A DNA stretch of 33,596 nucleotides from JBKHDT01 sp049974825. Lineage in GTDB: Bacteria; Pseudomonadota; Gammaproteobacteria; Halothiobacillales; Halothiobacillaceae. The DNA is taken from positions 1 to 33,596 of the forward strand of contig JBNGDJ010000012.1 in NCBI GenBank assembly GCA_049974825.1, in the 5' to 3' direction. Under the pieces are notes generated by a model. The model was not told where the DNA came from, searched no databases, and was given only the letters and a program-made list of their open reading frames with translations. Both the position numbers and the translations under genes were made by a program. Numbering within the stretch: position 1 is the first letter of the stretch; each line of letters starts with the position of its first letter. This document shows positions 15,896 to 27,242 of this stretch, one piece after another.

Positions 15896-17437
15896 TCAGA
15901 CGGCGGATCCGTTCCGGCGAATGATGCGCCGGGCGCGCAGGGCAAGCCATGCGATGGCCGGCAGCAGCATCAGGAAAAGCGGCCAATTGCCCCAGCGGGC
16001 AAAGGGCGTACTGCCAGACATCGGCTGCAGGGCCTTCGCCAGGGCGGCCGTTTCGTCAAACCGGGTGGTCTCAAGCAGTCGTCCCCGGTGGTCGATAAAG
16101 GCCGAGATTCCCGTATTGGTTGCCCGGGCCATGGGCCGGCCAAACTCCATGCTGCGCACCCGGGCAATCTGCAGATGCTGGTCCGGTGCCAGCGAATCCC
16201 CGAACCAGCTGTCGTTGCTGGCATTGACCAGAAGAGACGCCTCCGGCAATGCCCGGCGGATCTCGCGAGACAGCGCCGCCTCGTAGCAGATCGACACGCC
16301 CACCTGCCGACCGCGCACAACGGGCAGCGCCTGCACGGCCGGCCCCGGTGACAAGTCGGCCATCGGCACGTCGATCAAGCCATGAAAGGCCTCCAGCAGT
16401 CCGCGCAGCGGCAGATACTCCCCGAAGGGCACCAGGTGGCGCTTCGCATAGCTGCCCAGCCGGGACGGGATTCCCTGCATGGTATTGAAATACTGGCCAC
16501 TCCCGTCTTCGTCGAAGGCGCCAACCAGCATGACGTAGCGTTCGCGCCGCGCGCGCTCTGCCAGCAGCTCTCGGAACTCAGGCAGTGCTTCAATGAATTC
16601 GGGGATGGCTGTCTCCGGCCAAAGCACCAGGTCCACGGGCGGCAGATCCTCGGTCAGGGACAGATAGCGGCGCAGGGTGAAATTCAGGATCTCCGGGTCA
16701 AACTTGCGCATCTGGGGGATATTGCCCTGGGCCATGCCCACCCGGATCGGATCGCCGTCCGGCTCGGTCCAGTCGATCCCTCGCAAGGCCTGCCCCAGCG
16801 CCAGACTCGCTACCACGGCCGCGGCGACCAGCCAGCGTGTCCGGTGACGGCGCGCCTGCAGCAAGGCGACGAGCGCTGCCGCAAGCAGCGCAGCCCAGAG
16901 GCTGGCGCCATACTCCCCGAAAACCGGCAGGACACCGCCCAGTGGCCCGTCCGTGAAAGCCGCGCCCAGGTTGAGCCAGGGAAAACCGCCAAAAAGCCAG
17001 CCACGCAGCCACTCCACGCCCACCCACAGCAAGGGCGCCAGCCAGAGCGCCGACACCCGATCACCGCCTGAAAAACGGGCCACCAGGTAGCCGGCCAGCG
17101 CCGGATACAATGCCGCCACCGCCACGAAGGCAGCCGTAACCAGCGCCGCAACCGGCGCGATAGCCGCGCCGAACAGCGTGAAGCTGTGATAGAGCCAGCT
17201 GACACCAACCCCGAACTGACCAAGACCAAAAGCATATCCGACAAGCAGGCCCGCCCTCGGTCCCTGCCCCATCCAGAGCGCGAACAGCAGTGCCGGTGAC
17301 AGCACGGCGAGAAAATGCAACCCGAAGGGAGCAAAGGCCAGCGGCAGCGCCATTCCGGCCAGCAGGGCCAGCCCGAGTCGCAGGGAAAGTCGTTCGGACC
17401 CTGCAGGGTCAAGCCGCGTGAACAAACCTTTTGGCAT
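15896..17437 (-). CDS. lnt: Apolipoprotein N-acyltransferase
   Basis: A 513-residue inner-membrane enzyme that adds the third acyl chain to the N-terminal Cys of lipoproteins. About six to seven hydrophobic segments fill residues 20-210. The periplasmic nitrilase domain carries the complete triad: Glu275 in WPETAIPEF, Lys332 in YAKRHLVPFGEYLP and Cys384 in ISICYEA (E. coli Glu267, Lys335, Cys387). Its ATG shares one base with the tsaB stop (TGATG), so translation is coupled. It is the last gene of pgi-tsaB-lnt. In many proteobacteria lnt instead follows ybeX/corC, so this context is unusual. The EipA-like lipoprotein in this window is one likely substrate. Confidence 0.95.
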   Translation of the reverse strand: MPKGLFTRLDPAGSERLSLRLGLALLAGMALPLAFAPFGLHFLAVLSPALLFALWMGQGPRAGLLVGYAFGLGQFGVGVSWLYHSFTLFGAAIAPVAALVTAAFVAVAALYPALAGYLVARFSGGDRVSALWLAPLLWVGVEWLRGWLFGGFPWLNLGAAFTDGPLGGVLPVFGEYGASLWAALLAAALVALLQARRHRTRWLVAAAVVASLALGQALRGIDWTEPDGDPIRVGMAQGNIPQMRKFDPEILNFTLRRYLSLTEDLPPVDLVLWPETAIPEFIEALPEFRELLAERARRERYVMLVGAFDEDGSGQYFNTMQGIPSRLGSYAKRHLVPFGEYLPLRGLLEAFHGLIDVPMADLSPGPAVQALPVVRGRQVGVSICYEAALSREIRRALPEASLLVNASNDSWFGDSLAPDQHLQIARVRSMEFGRPMARATNTGISAFIDHRGRLLETTRFDETAALAKALQPMSGSTPFARWGNWPLFLMLLPAIAWLALRARRIIRRNGSAV

Positions 17438-18129
17438 CAGCCAACCTTCGACGCCGGAGGAGTCGCCACCTGGTCACGCAGATAGACCGGCAGCGCGGAT
17501 TCGACGTCCACCCCGCCGCCCTCGGCAAAGGCCTGAGCCGCCAGTCGCGCCGTGTCCGCGGCCCGCGGCAGCGCCTCGGAGATCACCCGGGCGGGAGGCA
17601 CGGCAAACCGGCCGGCCAGCTCGGGTCCATATCGGTCCCACCCGGAGCCGGTCGCTATCCAGCCGGCGTCCTCGGGTGACGGAATGTCGGCCGGTGGACA
17701 AACCCGCTCCGGCCATACCGGGTCAAGCGACCCGTCCGGCTGTCGGACGAACAGGCCGGCATAGACTTCGTTCATCCGCGCATCGATCAGGGCCAGCACC
17801 GGTCCGGCCCCATCGACAGGCCTTGCGCCGGCGGCCAGCGCCTGCAAGGTGGAAACCGGGACCAGCGGCAAGTCAGCGCCCAGGGCCAGCCCCTGCGCGA
17901 CTGCTGCGGCGATTCGCACCCCGGTGAATGACCCCGGACCGCGCCCGAAGGCAATGGCATCCAGCCCGGAGATCGCCAGCCCCGCCTCGGCCAGCAGGGA
18001 TTCGGCCATCGGCAGCACCAGTTCTGTGTGTCGGCGTGGCGCCAGTTCGAAGCGTTCGGTCACGACCCCGTCAATCAAGAGCGCAACGGAACAACCCTCG
18101 GTCGCGGTTTCCAGCGCCAGCAGTTTCAC
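17437..18129 (-). CDS. tsaB: tRNA threonylcarbamoyladenosine biosynthesis protein TsaB
   Basis: A 230-residue ASKHA-fold protein that, with TsaD and TsaE, transfers threonylcarbamoyl from TsaC-made AMP ester onto A37 of ANN-decoding tRNAs. The start MKLLALETATEGCSVALL, the RRHTELVLPMAESLL segment and FGRGPGSFTGVRIAAAVAQGLA near residue 60-80 are diagnostic. Length equals that of E. coli TsaB (231). Like other TsaB proteins it lacks the metal-binding His motif of TsaD and acts as a scaffold. The start overlaps the pgi stop (ATGA) and the stop overlaps the lnt start (TGATG), so all three are translationally coupled. Confidence 0.95.
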   Translation of the reverse strand: MKLLALETATEGCSVALLIDGVVTERFELAPRRHTELVLPMAESLLAEAGLAISGLDAIAFGRGPGSFTGVRIAAAVAQGLALGADLPLVPVSTLQALAAGARPVDGAGPVLALIDARMNEVYAGLFVRQPDGSLDPVWPERVCPPADIPSPEDAGWIATGSGWDRYGPELAGRFAVPPARVISEALPRAADTARLAAQAFAEGGGVDVESALPVYLRDQVATPPASKVG

Positions 18130-19781
18130 GAACCCTGCTTCCCGTGATTGGCCTGGATGAAGGCCAGAAGATGTTCGGTCGAGCCATCGTACTTGCCAGG
18201 CGCCGGCACGGCGCCCACGTCCGGCAGCAACTCACCGGCCATCTGCTTGCCAAGCTCCACGCCCCACTGATCGAAGGAGTCCAGACCCCAGATCGCCCCT
18301 TCAACAAAAATCCGGTGCTCGTAAAGAGCTACCAGCGCGCCCAACGCTGCCGGGGTCATGGCCGGGAACAGGATGGTGGTGCTCGGCCGGTTGCCCAGGC
18401 ACTCACGATGCGGCGCCAGGCGCGCGATCTCGGATTCTTCCGCACCCTGGCGGCGCATCTGTGCCGCGATCTCGTCCCGGCTGCGCCCAAGCATCAGCGC
18501 CCGGCTCTGGGCCAGCAGATTGGCCAGCAGCATGTCCTGCTGTTCGCCCAGCGGGGTATGGGTGGATACCGAGGCGATGAAGTCGCAGGGAATCAGGCGC
18601 GTGCCCTGGTGGATCAGCTGGTAGTAGGCGTGCTGGCCATTGGTGCCCGGCCCGCCCCAGAGCACGGCGCCCGTGTCGACCCCGACCGGCTGGCCCGTAA
18701 CATCGACATGCTTGCCGTTGGACTCCATCGACGCCTGCTGAAGGTAGGCCGGCAGGTTTCTCAAGCGCGTGCCGTAGGGCAGTACAGCCTGGGTCTCGGC
18801 GCCCAGAAAGTTGTTATTCCAGATGCCGATCAGGCCCAGGCGCAGGGGAAGGTTGTCCGCCAAGGGGGCGGTTCGAAAATGCTCGTCCATTGCGTGGGCG
18901 CCTTCGAGCAACTTCAGGAAGTTGCTCATGCCCACGTACAGGATGATGGGCAGACCGACTGCCGACCACAGCGAGTAGCGCCCTCCGACCCAGTCCCAGA
19001 AACCGAACATGTTATCGGTATCAATTCCGAAACCGGCCACCGCCTCGGCATTGGTGGACACTGCGACAAAATGCCTAGCCACGGCCGCCTCGTCTCCGGC
19101 GGCATCCACCAGCCAACAACGGGCGGCCCTTGCATTGGCCAGCGTTTCCTGGGTGGTGAAGGTCTTTGACGCCACGATAAACAGGGTCGTGGCCGGGTCC
19201 AGTCCCTTGAGCAGGTTGGCCAGCTCGCTCGGCGCCACATTGGAGACAAAATGGGCGGACATGCCCGAGACCGCATGCGAGGCCAGCGCCTCGCAGACCA
19301 TGCGCGGGCCCAGGTCCGACCCCCCAATGCCGATATTGACCACATCGGTAATGCGCTGGCCGTCGAAGCCGGTCCAGTCTCCCCCGTGCACCCGGTCCGC
19401 GAATACCCGCATCCGCTCAAGCACCGCGTTGACCGCCGGCATCACGTCATGACCATCCACGCGGATGGGGCGATTGGCCCGGTTGCGCAGCGCCACATGC
19501 AGCACCGCCCGGTTTTCGGTCATATTGATCCGCTCGCCGGCAAACATGCGGTCGCGCAGGGTTTCAACCCCCCGGTCGCGGGCGAGTTGCTCCAGGTCGG
19601 CCAGGACCGCATCGTCGATCCGCTGCTTGGCGTAGTCGACATACAGGCCGGCCACCTCGGCCCGGTAGCGCCGGGCACGGTCGGGATCTTCCGCGAACAA
19701 ATCGCGCAGGTGGGTTCGCTGGTGCCGCCGGGCATGCTCCTCAAGAGCCTGCCAGGCCGGGCTTTGGGTCAGTCGCTTCAT
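18126..19781 (-). CDS. pgi: Glucose-6-phosphate isomerase
   Basis: A 551-residue enzyme interconverting glucose 6-phosphate and fructose 6-phosphate, the branch between glycolysis and the pentose phosphate route. Motifs: GIGGSDLGPRM, SKTFTTQETLANA (phosphate loop), GGRYSLWSAVGLP, ESNGKH with the catalytic Glu, GGPGTNGQHAYYQLIHQG with the catalytic His, and a C-terminal GVELGKQ with the ring-opening-site Lys. Length matches the E. coli enzyme (549). It lies 168 bases downstream of zwf on the same strand. A hairpin with a T run and a TATCAT -10-like box in that gap suggest it has, at least partly, its own promoter. It overlaps tsaB by four bases. Confidence 0.97.
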   Translation of the reverse strand: MKRLTQSPAWQALEEHARRHQRTHLRDLFAEDPDRARRYRAEVAGLYVDYAKQRIDDAVLADLEQLARDRGVETLRDRMFAGERINMTENRAVLHVALRNRANRPIRVDGHDVMPAVNAVLERMRVFADRVHGGDWTGFDGQRITDVVNIGIGGSDLGPRMVCEALASHAVSGMSAHFVSNVAPSELANLLKGLDPATTLFIVASKTFTTQETLANARAARCWLVDAAGDEAAVARHFVAVSTNAEAVAGFGIDTDNMFGFWDWVGGRYSLWSAVGLPIILYVGMSNFLKLLEGAHAMDEHFRTAPLADNLPLRLGLIGIWNNNFLGAETQAVLPYGTRLRNLPAYLQQASMESNGKHVDVTGQPVGVDTGAVLWGGPGTNGQHAYYQLIHQGTRLIPCDFIASVSTHTPLGEQQDMLLANLLAQSRALMLGRSRDEIAAQMRRQGAEESEIARLAPHRECLGNRPSTTILFPAMTPAALGALVALYEHRIFVEGAIWGLDSFDQWGVELGKQMAGELLPDVGAVPAPGKYDGSTEHLLAFIQANHGKQGS

Positions 19782-19807
19782 AACGAGCCATTCTCTGTTG
19801 ACGGAAG

Positions 19808-19831
19808 AAAAAAACCTGCCAGGCCGCAGAT
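19808..19831 (-). terminator. Hairpin with T run between zwf and pgi
   Basis: On the minus strand ATCTGC, a 6-nt loop and GCAGGT form a short stem (one T-G pair) followed by seven T residues. It would end gnd-zwf transcripts or act in the pgi leader. A TATCAT box on the minus strand at 19914-19919, without a good -35, lies upstream of it; if that is the pgi promoter, the hairpin would sit inside the pgi leader. Stem strength is modest. Confidence 0.45.
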
Positions 19832-19949
19832 CTGCCCGCGCGGAGGCAGCATGACCCGGCCGGGCAGCCAGCGGCCGTCCGTCCGGGGCATGGTCCGAAT
19901 GCGGGTTTGAATCATGATAGCGCGCCAGCGGCGTGGCGGGCAGGGACGA

Positions 19950-21461
19950 TTACCGGCCGCCATCCGCCGGCGCGAGATTGTTCCGCCAGTAGTGCGTGTC
20001 GCTCTCGAAAAGACGATTGGCCTCCACCGGCCCCCAGCTGCCCGCCGGGTAGGTGTGGATAAAGTCACGCTCCACCGACCAGGCCTTGAGTACCGGATCC
20101 ACCACTCGCCAGGCCCAGGCCACCTCGTCGTAACGCAGGAACAGGGTCTGGTCGCCCTGCATCACGTCCAGCAGCAGCGCCGCGTAGGCATCCAGCTTCT
20201 TGCCCGAGTCCCGGGTGTAGGTGGCGTCCATCTGGACCGTGCGGGTGCGCATGACCAGCCCGTCGGTCTTGATCTGCAGCTCGAAACGAAAGTTTTCCTG
20301 CGGCTGGATGCCGATCAGCAGCCAGTTCGGCTCGGTACGCTCGATCGGCGTTTCACGAAACAGGTGCTGCGGCGTTTCCTTGAAGCGGATTGAAATCTGC
20401 GAATGACTCTCGGGCATCCGCTTGCCGGTGCGCAGATAAAATGGCACGCCGCGCCAGCGCCAGTTGTCGATATAAAGCTTGAGCGCCGCGAAGGTCTCGG
20501 TGGTGCTGTCCGGCGGAACGCCCTTCTCGTCCAGATACCCGTTGACCCCCGCCCCGTCAACGGTTCCACGAGCATACTGCGCCCGGAAGGACTGGGCGTG
20601 AACGGCCCGGTGCGCGATCGGACGGATCGACCGCAGGACCTTGACCTTCTCGTCCCGCACGCACTCGGCATCCATGGCCGCCGGCGGTTCCATGGCAATC
20701 ATGGCAAGCATCTGCAGCAGGTGGCTCTGAACCATGTCGCGCAAGGCACCGGCACCGTCGTAGTAGCCGGCCCGGTTCTCGATGCCCTGGGACTCGGCAT
20801 GCGAGATCTGCACATGGTCGATGAAGTTGCGATGCCACAGCGGTTCAAGCAGCAGGTTGGCAAAGCGCATGACCATGATGTTCTGCACCGTACCCTTGCC
20901 CAGGTAGTGGTCGATGCGGAAGATCTGCCGCTCGGTGAAGTAGTCGTGCAGCTGCTCGTCCAGCGCGTGGGCGCTCTCGATGTCGTAGCCAAAGGGCTTT
21001 TCCACGACTACCCGGCGGCAGCCGTCGGTTTCCTCGACCAGACCGGCAGTGGCGAGGTTGCCGCAGATCTGGGCAAAGGCATCGGGCGTGACCGCGAAGT
21101 AGAACACGATCGCGGCGGGAAACTCGGGCGCCTGCAGCCGCTCCGACAGGCTGCGGTAGCTGTCGGTCTCGTTGAGGTCACCCCGGTGGAAATGCAGTCG
21201 GGCGATCAGCCGGGCGCAGGCCTCGGGGCTGGCCTTGCCCTCGACCAGTTCCGTCACCACGTTGCGCCACTGCTCGTCGGTCCAGTCCCGACGGCCGAAA
21301 CCGACGATACGGGTCTGATCGGCAATCTGCCCGGCTTCTTCAAGCTGGAGAAGCGCCGGCAGCAGCTTGTGGGTGGCGAGGTTGCCAGTCACCCCGAAGA
21401 CCACGAAGGTGCAGGCCGTGCATTCAAGCTCGGCGGCACTCTTGCGATTGCGCATACCCAT
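19950..21461 (-). CDS. zwf: Glucose-6-phosphate 1-dehydrogenase
   Basis: A 503-residue enzyme making 6-phosphogluconolactone and NADPH, first step of the oxidative pentose phosphate or Entner-Doudoroff route. The N-terminal nucleotide fold is FVVFGVTGNLATHKLLPALL. VVVEKPFGYD and RIDHYLGKGTVQN form the substrate site; FANLLLEPLWHRNFIDHVQI and the GYYDGAGALRDMVQSHLLQ segment follow. Residue 190 (GGT, 20892-20894) is Gly where the family signature DHYLGK is normally followed by Glu, or less often Gln or Lys; the Asp, His and Lys of the motif are kept. It starts six bases after the gnd stop, with GGGGGAG as ribosome binding site inside the end of gnd, so the two are one transcription unit. Confidence 0.95.
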   Translation of the reverse strand: MGMRNRKSAAELECTACTFVVFGVTGNLATHKLLPALLQLEEAGQIADQTRIVGFGRRDWTDEQWRNVVTELVEGKASPEACARLIARLHFHRGDLNETDSYRSLSERLQAPEFPAAIVFYFAVTPDAFAQICGNLATAGLVEETDGCRRVVVEKPFGYDIESAHALDEQLHDYFTERQIFRIDHYLGKGTVQNIMVMRFANLLLEPLWHRNFIDHVQISHAESQGIENRAGYYDGAGALRDMVQSHLLQMLAMIAMEPPAAMDAECVRDEKVKVLRSIRPIAHRAVHAQSFRAQYARGTVDGAGVNGYLDEKGVPPDSTTETFAALKLYIDNWRWRGVPFYLRTGKRMPESHSQISIRFKETPQHLFRETPIERTEPNWLLIGIQPQENFRFELQIKTDGLVMRTRTVQMDATYTRDSGKKLDAYAALLLDVMQGDQTLFLRYDEVAWAWRVVDPVLKAWSVERDFIHTYPAGSWGPVEANRLFESDTHYWRNNLAPADGGR

Positions 21462-21467
21462 GGACGA

Positions 21468-22400
21468 TTACTCCCCCTTTTCCGGAGCCTTCGTCACGGC
21501 ATGTCCGCCGAAGGCGTTGCGCATCACCGACAGCAGGCGGTTGCCGTAGCCCTCGGCATCCTGGCTGTCGAAGCGCATCTGCAGGGCGAGAGTCATCACC
21601 GGCGCGGCCACGCCCAGGTCGATGGCTTCCTTGGCAGTCCAGCGACCTTCGCCGGAATCCGCCACCACAGGCGCAATGTCCTCCAGACCCTGCCCCTGGT
21701 TCGCGAGCGCCTCGGCGGTCAGATCCAGCAGCCAGCTCTGGACTACCGAACCATAACGCCACAGTTCGGTGATCTGCGCCAGGTCCAGGGAGAACTCTTC
21801 CTTGGCGCGCAGCACTGCAAGGCCCTCGGCAAAAGCCTGCATCATGCCGTACTCAATGCCGTTGTGAACCATCTTCACGAAGTGGCCCGAGCCGACGGGG
21901 CCGACATGGCCCCAGCCCCGGTCGGGCGCCGGTGCCAGTACCCGGATGGCCGGCTCGATGTGGGCAAAGGCTTCCTTGCTGCCGCCGACCATCAGGCTGT
22001 AGCCGTTGGCCAGGCCCCAGACCCCGCCGGAAGTCCCGACATCCAAAAAGTGGATGCCGGCAGCCTGCACCCGGGCGGCCCGGCGCAGGGTGTCCTGGTA
22101 CCAGCTGTTGCCGCCATCGATCAGCACGTCACCCGGAGACAATTTCGGCAGCAATGCGTCGATGGCCTGCTCGGTCACCTCGCCGGCAGGCAGCATCAGC
22201 CAGATCACCCGGGTGGACTCGCCATCCAGTGCCGAGAGCATGTCTTCAAGACCGTAGGCCGGGATGAAGCCCGACTCCTCTCGCAGGGCGTCCACCGCCG
22301 CCGCGCTGCGATTGTGACCGACCACCTCGATTCCACCCCGCGCGAGCCGCCGCGCCATGTTGCCTCCCATGCGGCCGAGTCCGTAAATCGCAAGCTTCAT
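21468..22400 (-). CDS. gnd: 6-phosphogluconate dehydrogenase, short decarboxylating type
   Basis: A 310-residue member of the short 6-phosphogluconate dehydrogenase family (about 300 residues, against about 470 in E. coli Gnd). It oxidatively decarboxylates 6-phosphogluconate to ribulose 5-phosphate. N-terminal YGLGRMGGNMARRL is the dinucleotide fold, with HNRS at the end of the second strand; a basic/polar residue there, rather than an acidic one, leans toward NADP, but short-type enzymes are often NAD-linked. IDGGNSWYQDT, DVGTSGGVWGLANGYSLMVGG and GHFVKMVHNGIEYGMMQAFAEG are the active-site segments. Its stop is six bases from zwf. A promoter lies just upstream. Confidence 0.94.
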   Translation of the reverse strand: MKLAIYGLGRMGGNMARRLARGGIEVVGHNRSAAAVDALREESGFIPAYGLEDMLSALDGESTRVIWLMLPAGEVTEQAIDALLPKLSPGDVLIDGGNSWYQDTLRRAARVQAAGIHFLDVGTSGGVWGLANGYSLMVGGSKEAFAHIEPAIRVLAPAPDRGWGHVGPVGSGHFVKMVHNGIEYGMMQAFAEGLAVLRAKEEFSLDLAQITELWRYGSVVQSWLLDLTAEALANQGQGLEDIAPVVADSGEGRWTAKEAIDLGVAAPVMTLALQMRFDSQDAEGYGNRLLSVMRNAFGGHAVTKAPEKGE

Positions 22401-22427
22401 CTCTTAACCCCTTGATTGGTTTGATAA

Positions 22428-22456
22428 ATTACAGGTCAGCACCGCCGCACGGGCAA
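22428..22456 (-). promoter_or_regulatory. Sigma-70 promoter for gnd-zwf
   Basis: On the minus strand TTGCCC (22451-22456) and TGTAAT (22428-22433) are 17 bases apart, with four and five consensus matches. Predicted start near 22421 gives a 20-base leader with AAGGGG before gnd. The -35 box overlaps the region expected to hold the -35 of the divergent ppc promoter, so the two would compete. Confidence 0.55.
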
Positions 22457-22472
22457 TAATGCCCCCATGTGC

Positions 22473-22481
22473 TGGTATAAT
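22473..22481 (+). promoter_or_regulatory. Extended -10 promoter for ppc
   Basis: TGGTATAAT is a perfect extended -10 element. No good -35 is found at 16-18 bases, as is common for this class. It lies within the inverted repeat GGTATAATACC (22474-22484). Predicted start is near 22488, giving a leader of about 65 bases to the ppc ATG. Confidence 0.6.
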
Positions 22482-22552
22482 ACCGGACCTGTTTGACTTT
22501 TCGGTTTCGCCGGCGGACCGGCGCCGTGCCCATCTCATAGAGTGTAGACACC

Positions 22553-25378
<2,826 letters not shown>

Positions 25379-25399
25379 TTCGCCACCCGCCTGAACGCC

Positions 25400-25424
25400 G
25401 CATGTCGGGGCGTGCCCGGCATGC
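25400..25424 (+). other. Hairpin between ppc and the BCCT gene
   Basis: GCATGTCGGG and CCCGGCATGC pair over 10 bp (one T-G pair) around a 5-nt loop, 22 bases after the ppc stop. There is no T run, so it is more likely an RNA-stabilising 3' structure or processing site than an intrinsic terminator. It occupies most of the 70-base gap. Confidence 0.45.
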
Positions 25425-25448
25425 ACCGTCAATCCGACCGGGGCATGC

Positions 25449-27200
25449 ATGTACAACCAGGCACAAACCGGACTGCTCAGGGGAATGAATCCGCGGGTCA
25501 CGTTGGCAGCCATGCTGATCGTGATTTCGGCAGTCTTCCTCGCCGGCCTGCACACTGAAGCCACCGGCCGTTCGCTGGCGTCCCTGCGCCTGTGGCTCAC
25601 GCCTTTCCTCGAGTGGTTCTACGTGGCCCTGGTGGCTTTCCTGCTGCTGTTCATGATCTGGCTCGGCAACGGGCGGTACAAGAACGTCCGGCTGGGCGGA
25701 GACCACGAGCGACCGCAGTTCACGTTCTTTTCCTGGGTGGCCATGCTGTTTGCCGCCGGCACCGGCATCGGCATTCTGTTCTGGTCGGTTGCCCAGCCGA
25801 TCCTCCAGTTTCAGAGCAACCCCTTCGTGGACGAGGGTCTGACGCCCGAGGCCGCGACGATCGCCATGCGCCTGACCTATTTTCACTGGGGGCTGAACGG
25901 CTGGGCGATATTTGGCTTTGTGGGCCTGGTGCTCGGTTATTTTGCCTACCGTCACAACCTGCCCCTGACGATTCGTTCAGCCCTGACGCCTCTGCTCGGT
26001 GACCGGGTGCGCGGTCTTGCCGGTGACCTGGTAGATACACTCGCGGTGTTCGGCACGGTCTTTGGCATTGCCACCACGCTGGGGCTCGGCGTGCAGCAAC
26101 TCAATGCCGGGCTGTACCAGGTCTTCGGCCTCTCGCCCTCCGTGCCGCTGCAACTGCTGGTGATTGCCTCGATCATGACCGTCGCGGTGATTTCGGTGGT
26201 CAGTGGCGTTCAGCGGGGCGTGCGCATGCTCTCGGAACTGAACTTCTGGCTGTCCATCGCGGCGCTGGCCTTCATGCTGCTGTTCGGTCCCACCCAGTAC
26301 CTGATCGGACTGACGATCGAGGCGACTGGCGACTACATGCAGAACCTGCTGGCCATGACCTTTCACACCAACGTGACGCGGGGGAGCGACTGGCAGGCTG
26401 AATGGACGGTGTTCTTCTGGGGCTGGTGGCTGGCCTGGTCGCCCTTTGTGGGCATGTTCATCGCGCGTATTTCCCGCGGCCGGACATTCCGGGAATTCGT
26501 GCTGGGCGTTCTGCTGGCCCCGACGCTGATCACCGTGGTGTGGATCGGGGTATTTGGCGGAACGGCCCTGTACCACGAGCTGTTCGGCGGGGGCGGCGTG
26601 GTGGATGCGGTGGCAGTGGATGTTTCAATGGCCCTGTTTGCGACCATCGAAGGCATGCAGATTGGAGCTTTCACGCCGGTGGTGGGCAGCCTGCTGATCC
26701 TGTTGATTGCCACCTTCCTGGTGACTTCCGCCAATGCCGGCACGCTGGTCATCAACACGATTCTTTCCGGTGGCGATGCCGACCCGCCGAGCCTGCACCG
26801 GATCGTCTGGGGCGTGGTTCTGGCCGTGCTCACGGCCGTGTTGTTGATTGCCGGGGGGCTTGAGGTGCTTCAGGCAGCCGTCATTGCGGCGGCCCTGCCC
26901 TTTTCGCTGGTGGTGATCGCAATGATCGCCGGCCTGCTCCGGGCGCTGGCGGACGAGCGCTTCGCCGCCCGCGAAGGGGTCATGACTACAAAGCCGGCAG
27001 AGCCCTGGGCGGTATCGGACCATACCAATGCCGGGGGTAGCGTGTCCGCGCAGGCTGAAACGACGGACGGCCTTTCCGAGGCCCCGATTGACCCGCGCAT
27101 GGCGGCAGAGCATCCGGCGCGGCTGGACGCCGAAGAGCCAGTCGCCGCGCCGGGTGGGGAGTCCCAGTCCGCGCCGGCGGCAGGCAGCGAGCGCAGCTGA
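25449..27200 (+). CDS. BCCT-family osmolyte transporter
   Basis: A 583-residue inner-membrane transporter of the betaine/carnitine/choline family with about twelve hydrophobic segments. The Gly-rich segment is AAGTGIGILFWSVAQP (family form GMGIGxxFWGVAEP, here with Ser and Gln replacing two usual residues). The signature AEWTVFFWGWWLAWSPFVGMFIARISRGRTFREF begins near residue 317. FVTSANAGTLVI (read as FLVTSANAGT) lies in the tenth segment. The C-terminal tail of about 70 residues is acidic and Ala/Pro-rich, unlike the basic osmosensing tail of BetP, so osmotic gating may differ. Substrate cannot be fixed; glycine betaine or choline is the family norm. Start may be at 25449 or 25485; neither has an ideal ribosome binding site. 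Confidence 0.9.
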   Translation: MYNQAQTGLLRGMNPRVTLAAMLIVISAVFLAGLHTEATGRSLASLRLWLTPFLEWFYVALVAFLLLFMIWLGNGRYKNVRLGGDHERPQFTFFSWVAMLFAAGTGIGILFWSVAQPILQFQSNPFVDEGLTPEAATIAMRLTYFHWGLNGWAIFGFVGLVLGYFAYRHNLPLTIRSALTPLLGDRVRGLAGDLVDTLAVFGTVFGIATTLGLGVQQLNAGLYQVFGLSPSVPLQLLVIASIMTVAVISVVSGVQRGVRMLSELNFWLSIAALAFMLLFGPTQYLIGLTIEATGDYMQNLLAMTFHTNVTRGSDWQAEWTVFFWGWWLAWSPFVGMFIARISRGRTFREFVLGVLLAPTLITVVWIGVFGGTALYHELFGGGGVVDAVAVDVSMALFATIEGMQIGAFTPVVGSLLILLIATFLVTSANAGTLVINTILSGGDADPPSLHRIVWGVVLAVLTAVLLIAGGLEVLQAAVIAAALPFSLVVIAMIAGLLRALADERFAAREGVMTTKPAEPWAVSDHTNAGGSVSAQAETTDGLSEAPIDPRMAAEHPARLDAEEPVAAPGGESQSAPAAGSERS

Positions 27201-27209
27201 CCCACCCTG

Positions 27210-27241
27210 GCGCTCCTGAAGGAACGCTCAGGACGCATTTT
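27210..27241 (+). terminator. Probable terminator after the BCCT gene
   Basis: GCG-C-TCCTGA pairs with TCAGGA-CGC (nine pairs, one bulged C, 8-nt loop), followed by ATTTTC. It starts 10 bases after the stop codon and directly precedes repeat fragment C. Confidence 0.5.
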
Positions 27242-27242
27242 C

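Noticed and set aside
20403..22415. 670-codon open frame antisense to zwf and gnd
   Set aside because: Same cause; it spans two genuine genes on the minus strand and has no recognisable domain.
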